Assembly (NCBI GenBank): GCA_003233535.1 | Contig: QIMA01000111.1 | Location: forward strand, 1-6,745 | Reading direction: 5' to 3' | From: Rhodanobacteraceae bacterium | Lineage (GTDB): Bacteria; Pseudomonadota; Gammaproteobacteria; Xanthomonadales; SZUA-5 | DNA: 6,745 nt | Part shown: positions 1 to 6,600 of the stretch, one piece after another | Numbering within the stretch: position 1 is the first letter of the stretch | How the letters are laid out: the number at the start of each line of letters is the position of its first letter | Notes under the pieces: model-generated | Seen by the model: the letters and a program-made list of their open reading frames with translations, nothing else | Database searches by the model: none | What the model was told of the DNA's origin: nothing | Program-made: the position numbers and the translations under genes

Positions 1-116
1 AAGGACTGAGCCATTGCCTGCGCGACGCGCCTTGCGGCGAAACATCACAGGGGCGCTGAACCCGTCATTAGACCGTTGACAGGACACTAGCCCGGATGAC
101 CCCGTCTGCTTTCAGG
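1..116. other. Short gene boundary downstream of the protease; neighbour unidentified
   Basis: This stretch lies after the stop codon of the minus-strand protease and before the left edge. Two readings stay open to the edge. On the plus strand a frame from position 2 ends at TGA 77-79 and would be a 25-residue basic C-terminus (ending NPSLDR), implying a convergent gene. On the minus strand an ATG at 45-43 opens a frame of 15 codons (MFRRKARRAGNGSVL) that runs off the edge, but it has no recognisable Shine-Dalgarno. I recognise neither peptide and cannot choose between them. A weak imperfect stem (CC-GTCA at 62-67 with TGAC-GG at 77-83) has no T-run on either strand, so it is not a convincing terminator. 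Confidence 0.35.
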
Positions 117-1604
117 CTATTCGAGGTCTTCAACCACCAGGAAAAGCGCACCTTCGCCACGTTTGACCAGCAACAGCGCCGAATCGTCGCCTTGCAGAGC
201 GTTGACCAGCTCTTCGAACTCATCAGCGTCTGCAATCGATTGGCGATTGACCTGCAGTATGACGTCGCCAGCGCGGATCCCCGCGCGAGCGGCCGGTCCT
301 GACCCTAAATCAGTTACGACTACGCCGCCGTCAGGAACGCCCAGTTGCTCGCGTTCTTCATCACTCAGGTTGGTGACGCGCAGGTCCATGCGGTCGTTAC
401 TCTGTCGACGAATCGGGCCACTTTGCGCTGATCGATCTTCTTCCAGCGTGCCAATAGTCAGGTCGATGGTCTTGCGATCACCGCCACGCAGCACCTTGAG
501 TTCGACCTCGGTGCCGGGTGAGAGCGCGCTAACCATGGCCGGTAGCTGCGGGGATTCTTCCACTTCGGCGCCGTTGAATTCCAAAATCACGTCACCGGGC
601 TGCAGGCCGGCTCTCTCTGCCGGGCTGTCTGGACTGACCTGCGCAACGAGTGCACCAATCGGCCGGTCGAGCTCGAAGTTCTCGGCCAAATCACGGGTGA
701 CCGGCTGGATCAGCACGCCCAGCCAACCACGCTCGACGAAACCCTTCTCCTTCAGCTGGTCGGCGATAGCGACGGCGGTTTTGATCGGAATAGCGAAGGA
801 CAAGCCAATGTAGCCGCCGGTTCGCGACAAGATCTGCGAGTTGATACCGATCACCTCGCCGCTCGCATTGAACAGCGGGCCGCCCGAGTTGCCGGGATTA
901 ACCGCGGCGTCGGTCTGAATGAACGGCACGAAGGCCTCGTTGGGCAGCGAGCGTGCAGTGGCGCTGACGATACCCTGCGTGGCGGTGTAAGAAAGGCCGA
1001 AAGGCGAGCCGATGGCTAGCACCCATTCACCGACTTCCATCTGGTCGGAATCACCCAGCCGCACGGGCTGCAGGTCGTCCGCCTCCACCTTGATCACAGC
1101 AACGTCAGTGCGTTCGTCGGAGCCGATGACTACCGCGGTCAGCTGGCGCCGATCAGCCAGCGTGACGGTGATGGTGTCCGCATCTTTTACCACGTGGGCA
1201 TTGGTTAGGATCGTGCCATCGGTGGAAATGATGAAGCCTGAGCCCAAGCCCTGAGAGGGTCGCGGACTGGGCTGTCCTTGGCCGAATCGGCGCAGGAACT
1301 CCTGGAATTCCTCTGGCACTCCCTGCATTCTGTCACCACCACCGCGCCGGCCAACCGTATTGATGCTGACGATGGCGTCGCGGTTGTCGCGCGCGATTGA
1401 GCGAAAATCGGGCAGAGTAATGCCGCTGCTGCTAGTTGCTGCGGGGATAGTCGCGGCGGCTAATGCGGGAGCCGCTGACGGGGTTGCTGCATGGGCGACA
1501 CCGTCACCGCCACGCGTCCAGTGTGCGCCGAGCGCAGCTGCCACAACGAGTGCAATAACGGTGACGGGTACCAGCGCCGTCTGAGTGGGCGATTCCTTGG
1601 CCAT
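117..1604 (-). CDS. mucD: Periplasmic HtrA-family serine endoprotease (DegQ/DegP/MucD type)
   Basis: A 495-residue ATP-independent protease and chaperone that should act on misfolded proteins in the periplasm. The N-terminus (residues 9-27) is a hydrophobic export segment rich in Ala, Val and Leu. A possible signal-peptidase site lies after A-H-A at residue 39, though the gap from the hydrophobic core is long, so retention as an anchor is not excluded. The trypsin-like domain covers about 60-288. Its triad is complete: His137 in TNAHV, Asp167 in RTDVAV, and Ser240 in GNSGGP. PDZ1 covers about 292-388, with the peptide-binding loop RGWLGV at 292-297. PDZ2 covers about 407-495. Two PDZ domains and this length fit DegP/DegQ/MucD and exclude the single-PDZ DegS. 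The frame also allows an ATG at 1640, 12 codons upstream. I chose 1604 because AAGGAG precedes it and because a sigma-E-like promoter overlaps the longer start. The gene is divergent from tamAB. The symbol is tentative: mucD, degQ and degP are not separable here. Confidence 0.95.
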   Translation of the reverse strand: MAKESPTQTALVPVTVIALVVAAALGAHWTRGGDGVAHAATPSAAPALAAATIPAATSSSGITLPDFRSIARDNRDAIVSINTVGRRGGGDRMQGVPEEFQEFLRRFGQGQPSPRPSQGLGSGFIISTDGTILTNAHVVKDADTITVTLADRRQLTAVVIGSDERTDVAVIKVEADDLQPVRLGDSDQMEVGEWVLAIGSPFGLSYTATQGIVSATARSLPNEAFVPFIQTDAAVNPGNSGGPLFNASGEVIGINSQILSRTGGYIGLSFAIPIKTAVAIADQLKEKGFVERGWLGVLIQPVTRDLAENFELDRPIGALVAQVSPDSPAERAGLQPGDVILEFNGAEVEESPQLPAMVSALSPGTEVELKVLRGGDRKTIDLTIGTLEEDRSAQSGPIRRQSNDRMDLRVTNLSDEEREQLGVPDGGVVVTDLGSGPAARAGIRAGDVILQVNRQSIADADEFEELVNALQGDDSALLLVKRGEGALFLVVEDLE

Positions 1605-1617
1605 GAGTCTGATATCA

Positions 1618-1623
1618 CTCCTT
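1618..1623 (-). promoter_or_regulatory. Ribosome binding site of the protease gene (decides the start)
   Basis: On the minus strand this reads AAGGAG, a near-perfect Shine-Dalgarno, 13 bases before the ATG at 1604-1602. The spacing is longer than the usual 5-9. It is still the only good site nearby: the upstream ATG at 1640-1638 has no purine-rich tract at a usable distance. Confidence 0.6.
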
Positions 1624-1639
1624 CGTGGGATTAGCCCCA

Positions 1640-1666
1640 TTAGACTGCGGTCTATTCAAAAGTTTC
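1640..1666 (-). promoter_or_regulatory. Candidate sigma-E (RpoE/AlgU) promoter of the protease gene
   Basis: Read on the minus strand, GAAACTT (1666-1660) is followed by a 15-base spacer and TCTAA (1644-1640). Sigma-E promoters in enteric bacteria and Pseudomonas have a -35 like GGAACTT and a -10 like TCTGA/TCTAA, about 15-17 bases apart. The -35 here matches 6 of 7. Start of transcription would fall around 1633-1635, giving a leader of about 30 bases that carries the AAGGAG site. DegP/MucD proteases are classic members of the sigma-E envelope-stress regulon, which supports the reading. It is a motif match by eye, and short motifs occur by chance. Confidence 0.5.
1641..1654. repeat. Small inverted repeat inside the protease promoter
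   Basis: TAGAC and GTCTA are perfect 5-base arms around a 4-base centre (TGCG). The repeat overlaps the proposed -10 element and the start of the spacer, a place where a repressor could act. The arms are short enough to be coincidental. Confidence 0.3.
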
Positions 1667-1808
1667 CAAGGGGGCGGTGGTCAGTCAGAGTGCATTAACG
1701 GTGCTATAGCGTTTGTTGCGCAATCTGCGTTGACGGCACCATTGCTATCGAAATCAATGCAGTCGTCACGACGAATTCGGGCATTATCGTCGACCAGGGT
1801 TTAACACT
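1655..1808. other. Divergent intergenic control region between protease and tamA
   Basis: No open frame here looks coding. It must hold the start signals for tamAB unless transcription enters from elsewhere. Visible structure: an 8-base palindrome GCTATAGC (1703-1710), which also reads as TGC-TATAGC, a weak extended -10; a second 8-base palindrome TTGCGCAA (1716-1723); and GGTGC (1700-1704) facing GCACC (1736-1740) as a long-loop inverted repeat that encloses them. I see no sigma-E-like motif directed toward tamA and no terminator. Confidence 0.5.
1730..1758 (+). promoter_or_regulatory. Weak candidate sigma-70 promoter for tamAB
   Basis: TTGACG (1730-1735) matches the -35 consensus at 5 of 6 positions. 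At 17 bases spacing the -10 is ATCAAT (1753-1758), only 3 of 6. A start around 1765 would leave a leader of roughly 57 bases before the TTG codon. This is the best -35 on the plus strand of the gap, but the -10 is poor. Confidence 0.2.
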
Positions 1809-1813
1809 AGGAG
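1809..1813 (+). promoter_or_regulatory. Ribosome binding site of tamA, in front of a TTG start
   Basis: AGGAG sits 8 bases before TTG 1822-1824, an ideal distance. No in-frame ATG lies near the signal peptide start. A GTG two codons later (1828) is the only other near candidate and is spaced less well (14 bases). Confidence 0.65.
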
Positions 1814-1821
1814 TACGTGTT

Positions 1822-3666
1822 TTGCGAGTGAGGCGGAAACGATCCCAGCGACGGCTGAACCTGCTCCTGTGTGCAGTTCTGCTGTCTGGGGAAGCGATTT
1901 ACGCCGCGCAAGACGACAAGAAGGCTGCCAACAGCGAACCGACACGGGTTCAGGTCAAAATTTTGGGGCTTGACGAAGACGTGGCAGGTTCGGTGCGGCG
2001 TGCCATCGAGCTGCGCGCACTGGCCGCAAAACCCAGCGCTAGTGAGGCGCTTATTCGGCGGCTACACGGACGCGCGCCGGAGCAAATCTTGCGCGCGCTC
2101 GAGCCCTACGGTTGGTACTCAGCGACGGTAGAGCCGTTCCTCGAGGCTAGGCTAGGCGGATTCGACGCCCTTTATCAGGTGGCAGTAGGACCGCCGACCA
2201 AAGTGACCTCGGTTGCGATTGAATTCCAGGGCGCAAACCCCGGCGATGATTCGCAGACTAGCGTTGAAGACGAAATCGTTGGTGACGATCCGAGCGCGAA
2301 CAAGCGCATCGCCCGAACGATTCGCCGCTTTCGTCCAAAGATCGGTCAGGTGCTCAATCACCCTACCTACGAGTCGAGCAAAGCGAAGGTATTTCAGGCG
2401 CTGGTCTCCGAGGGCTACTTGGAGGCCCAAATTGACACCGCGAGGGTTGCGGTGAGTCGCGCCGACCAGTCAGCGGACATCAAGCTGGTTTTCTCACCCG
2501 GTCAGCGCTACGACTTAGGCCAAACGCGCTTTGTCGGCAGCCACGTGGACGAAGCGCGACTAGCACGCTTGGTTCCGTTCCAAGACGGCGATGAGTATCG
2601 CCTCAGTAAGCTGCTCCAACTGCAGCAACGTATCTCAGACACCGGTTACTTCGGCATCGTTGATGTGGCACCGGAAGTTGACGAGTTAGCCGACGGTCGC
2701 GTGCCCATAGAAGTCCGATTGGAGCCCGGCGTGCGGACGGCCTATCGGGCCGGGCTGTTCTTTGGCACCGACAGTGGACCGGGCGTGCGCGGATCAGTAG
2801 AGCGTCGCTGGATGAATCATCGCGGCGATCAGATGCGCGTCGAAGCGGAGTTTTCGGACAAGTTTAAGTATGGCGCGGTTGTCTACACGGTGCCGCTAGA
2901 TCGGCCCGGGCGGCCGATCCTAGAGGGCGCCGCGCGCTGGAGTGATCGAGTAACGGACACCTCGCAGAGCAAGCAAAAAAGCCTGTCGGCGACCTACCGC
3001 GGCACTTGGCGTAAGTGGACTATGGCGACTTCGCTGAACTTGGTTGACGGTGACTTCGAGGTGGGCGAGGAACCGGGCGCGTCGACGCTGTTGTATCCCG
3101 AGGTGGAACTGAGCCGATCGACGCTGCGTCCCGCCGCCGATCCGCGCCGCGGCTACTCGCTCGATTTGACGCTTCGCGGCGCGCCCGGCGGCTTCGGCAG
3201 CGACACCAGTTTCGTACAGGGACTAGCGCAATTGCGCTGGGTGCTGCCCAGAGGCAAGAAGGGCGACCGGATCATCCTCCGTGGTGATCTAGGCGCGACC
3301 TACGTCGATGACTTCGACAAGCTGCCGCCAGACCTGCGCTTTTTTGCCGGCGGCGATCGTTCCATACGCGGTTTCGCCTTTCAGGAGCTGGGTCCGGAGA
3401 ACGATCTCGGCAATGTCAGTGGCGGTCGCTTTCTGGCGATGGCTTCGGCTGAGTATGAGCGTCGTTTGACCGGGCCATGGGCGGCCGCGGGATTCGTCGA
3501 CGTCGGTAACGCTTTCGACACCGGACAATTCGATCCCGTCGTCAGCGTGGGTGCGGGCGCGCGCTGGCGCGGCCCGATCGGTTTGGTTCGTTTGGACTTG
3601 GGTGTGGGAGTGAGTGAGCCGGATACACCGATTCGACTGCATCTGATCATTGGATCCGAACTATGA
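1822..3666 (+). CDS. tamA: TamA, outer-membrane Omp85-family subunit of the translocation and assembly module
   Basis: A 614-residue outer-membrane protein that, with TamB, helps insert proteins into the outer membrane. Residues 1-30 form a signal peptide: an Arg-rich start, hydrophobic core LNLLLCAVLLSG at 12-23, and probable cleavage near Y-A-A at 27-29. Three POTRA domains follow at about 42-122, 125-225 and 229-302, the third showing the typical YFGIVDVAPEV strand. The C-terminal barrel covers about 305-614. It contains the Omp85 hallmark RGF at 516-518, within FFAGGDRSIRGF, which folds back into the barrel lumen. The protein ends in GSEL, like the GP[DE]L endings I recall for this family. 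It is longer than E. coli TamA (577) because the N-terminal part is extended and POTRA2 carries extra residues around 137-160. Having three POTRA domains and being followed by tamB separates it from BamA, which has five. The mature protein has no cysteine. Start is TTG with a good Shine-Dalgarno; the stop overlaps tamB. Confidence 0.95.
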   Translation: MRVRRKRSQRRLNLLLCAVLLSGEAIYAAQDDKKAANSEPTRVQVKILGLDEDVAGSVRRAIELRALAAKPSASEALIRRLHGRAPEQILRALEPYGWYSATVEPFLEARLGGFDALYQVAVGPPTKVTSVAIEFQGANPGDDSQTSVEDEIVGDDPSANKRIARTIRRFRPKIGQVLNHPTYESSKAKVFQALVSEGYLEAQIDTARVAVSRADQSADIKLVFSPGQRYDLGQTRFVGSHVDEARLARLVPFQDGDEYRLSKLLQLQQRISDTGYFGIVDVAPEVDELADGRVPIEVRLEPGVRTAYRAGLFFGTDSGPGVRGSVERRWMNHRGDQMRVEAEFSDKFKYGAVVYTVPLDRPGRPILEGAARWSDRVTDTSQSKQKSLSATYRGTWRKWTMATSLNLVDGDFEVGEEPGASTLLYPEVELSRSTLRPAADPRRGYSLDLTLRGAPGGFGSDTSFVQGLAQLRWVLPRGKKGDRIILRGDLGATYVDDFDKLPPDLRFFAGGDRSIRGFAFQELGPENDLGNVSGGRFLAMASAEYERRLTGPWAAAGFVDVGNAFDTGQFDPVVSVGAGARWRGPIGLVRLDLGVGVSEPDTPIRLHLIIGSEL

Positions 3667-6600
3667 GGATGAATAAGCGACGCTGGTTCGGGGTAGGCCT
3701 GCTGGCGTTCGTTGCGCTGATCATCGCCGTGTCCTTGCTGACCACATTCGCACTCAAGATTGGCTTCAATCAGGTGCCCGGACTAGCCACTGTCCTCGGG
3801 CTCAGCGGTCGAGCAATCGGCCCGATCGCGGCGCAGCAGTTGATCTGGAGTCAGGCGGGGTTAACCATCACCGTCGATGGCTTAGACCTGGATCACGCGC
3901 CGTTTAGCCTGCTCAGTGGTCAAGTCAAAATCACTGGGATCAGCGCCAGTCGAATTCACGTTGCGCTGCCGCCAGCCCTCGACGAGCCTGCGCCTGCCAG
4001 CGGTCCTTTTCGACTGGATTTGCCTAGCATCGACCTGCCTTTCGATGTGAGCAGCGCCACATTATCCATTGATCAGATCGTACTGGTCGATGCGGCGGGT
4101 GAGACGCTGGTCGACACGGATTTGCAGCTCAGCAGCTTCTCACTGATCGACGGGGTTATTGAGATCAACGAGTTGGTTAGCAACGAGCAAACGCTTGGCT
4201 CGGTAGCGCTGACCGCCAAACTTGATAGCAAACGGGCTTGGGCCGGCGAACTGGATCTGCAGGCGACCCTGCAAGAGCCGGTCAACAGTCAGATTAGCGT
4301 CCACACCTCAGGTGACCTGAACGAGCTTGCATTGGAGATCGTTAGCTCAGGCGAGTTGCAGGCAGATCTGCAGGCCAAGCTCAGCCAGTTATCTACACAA
4401 CCCACCTGGGAGATGGTGTTCACGGCTGCATTGGCCGAGAACGCCGGGTTCAAGGAGTCACTGCCGCCGGGTCCGTTTGCCATTGAGTTGCGCGGATCAG
4501 GCGGCGCAGAGTCTGCTGCGCTAGACGGGAATTTGCAGGCAGCTGGATATGTCGTGGATCTGGCCGAGCTTGCACTTGCCCTGGCCGACGGCAGTGTTCG
4601 GATCGATTCGGCCGATGTTGCTGTGCAGGGTCAGGTCAGTGCGCGGATCCAGGCTGAAGGGCACTGGCCGCTGAGTCTCGAAGGAGAAGCTGGCGACCTG
4701 AATCTACGCTGGCAGGAGCTTAGCTTGGCCGACGCTGAGCCCAACTTGACCAGTAAGGCTGGCGAGTTGGTGCTTACTGGTTTTCAGGATGCCTATGCCC
4801 TGGTGCTGGATGCACAACTGCTACGCGGTGAGCTGGCGGGCACGATCCGCGCAACCGGTGACGGTACTGACCAGGGGCTATCCGATCTGATTCTACGGCT
4901 AGATAGCAGCGCAGGTCAGGTCAACATCAGCGGCGACTATCAGTTCGCTCCCATGCTGGCCGACGTGCAAGTCGCGGCGGTCGAGTTGAAACCGGAGTTG
5001 CTGGCTACCGAATGGCCTGGACTGGTATCGCTACAGGCACGGGTGCAGGTTCGCGACAACGCTGGTGCGCTATCGATGGAGGCAGACATTGCCGAACTCA
5101 GCGGGCAACTGCGAGGTGGTCAACTTAGCGGAGAAGGCTCGGTCGCGTGGGTTTCGGAAACTTGGCCGACCGGGTCGATATCTCTAGGCTGGGCTGGCAA
5201 TCAAGTTGACTACAGCCGCAGCGCCGGTCAAACGGGTCGTTTACTGGTTGATGCCAGCAACTTGCGCATAGGCACTCCTGACCTGGGTGGTCGTTTGCAG
5301 CTAGACCTGCAGGTGCCGCAGCGCCTTAGCGAGTGGACCGAGTTGACCGGCACCGCGCAGGCGAGCGATTTACAGCTGCCCGGCCTGCAGTTGGAACGGC
5401 TCGCTGCCAGCCGTAACGGCGGAAGCACCACGCCGGTGAATATCCAGGGCAGCGGTCTGCGCACAAACGCGGTTGTGCTGGATTCCTTCGATGGAGTGCT
5501 GGCACCTGACTCCGAGGGCGACTGGAGTGTCGTGTTAGCAGCGCTCGGACCGGAAGTCAGCCTCGAGTTGGAAGCGCAACTGGCCGGGGACGAGCAGGGC
5601 TGGGCGGGCAGCGTGTCTAAACTGCAGGCACAACAGCAACCCTGGCCTGCAGTAACACTTGTCGCGCCGGCTCAGTGGTCATGGGCAGATGGCGAACTGG
5701 CGGTGCAGCGTAGCTGTCTGGCCATCAATGATGGCGAGCTTTGTCTCAGCGCGAAGTCTGCAAGCGCGGGTGAAGATCTGACCAGTGATCTGGAAATTAA
5801 TGCACAGCTGACGCAGATTTCGCTGCAGCCTTTGCGTCATCTTAGTCCCGAGCTCGATTTGGCCGTGAGCGGTGCACTCGACGGGACGCTCCAGGCAAGA
5901 GTGCTGGGGCAGGGTGGTTTCTCACTCACTGCGGCGATGAGCGCACCGGCCTTGGAGCTGAGTCTTCCAGGTCAAGATGGCGAACGCATCACGCGGGATC
6001 TAGCGCTGGAAATCACCGCCGGTCCCGGCGAGCAGCAGCCGCAAGAGCTGACGCTGACGCTGCGCTCGGCGCTTGGTGGCGCGCTGATTTTGAGTGCACA
6101 GGGAGATCCGCTCGCTGCGCGACCGGACTGGCTGCTGGAGCTGCAGTCGCAGGCGTTGGATTTGCGCTTGATTGATGGATTTAGTCCCGAACTGGTCGAG
6201 CCCAAGGGGACGCTGTCGGGTGATTTGCAGGCTCGCCTAGTAGACGGGCAGCTGGCCCCGCAGGGTGAACTTAGACTCTCTGCAGTCGGTGCTGAGTTGC
6301 CATCGGTGGGTACCAAAGTCAGCGAATTGGATTTGGTCATCGGCGCTGAGGCAGGGGGGCGATTGAACCTGCGTGGCGGCGGCAAGCTGGGCGGCGGGCA
6401 GTTCGAGGTCGAGGGGTCCGTTACGCTCGATGAGACTGCCGATGCGCGTCTAGTGCTGAAGGGCCAAGACTTGCTGGTGGCTGATCTACCGATCGTGCGG
6501 ATGACGGTGTCGCCGGACCTGCAGATTGAACGCAGCGACGGCAAGGTCACCGCGAACGGCAGCGTAACCATCCCCAGCGCGATGATTGATCTGGCCCGCT

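Noticed and set aside
163..813. A 216-codon open frame on the plus strand antisense to the protease
   Set aside because: Ser/Arg/Pro-rich composition without motifs; the opposite strand encodes PDZ domains and part of the protease domain of a well-conserved family.
1822..1911. Possible lipoprotein signal in TamA (LLLC with Cys17)
   Set aside because: The residue before Cys is Leu rather than Gly, Ala or Ser, and the family is a barrel with an ordinary cleaved signal peptide.
3289..3650. Two overlapping minus-strand open frames under the tamA 3' end
   Set aside because: Both lie antisense to the barrel region that holds the RGF motif; no ribosome binding site or domain supports them.
1822..3666. 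BamA instead of TamA
   Set aside because: Only three POTRA domains fit before the barrel, the length is 614 and not about 800, and tamB follows with an overlapping start.
5972..6571. A 199-codon open frame on the minus strand inside tamB
   Set aside because: It is Ser/Pro/Arg-rich low-complexity translation with no recognisable domain, typical of the antisense of GC-rich coding DNA, and the plus frame is clearly TamB, including conserved C-terminal motifs.
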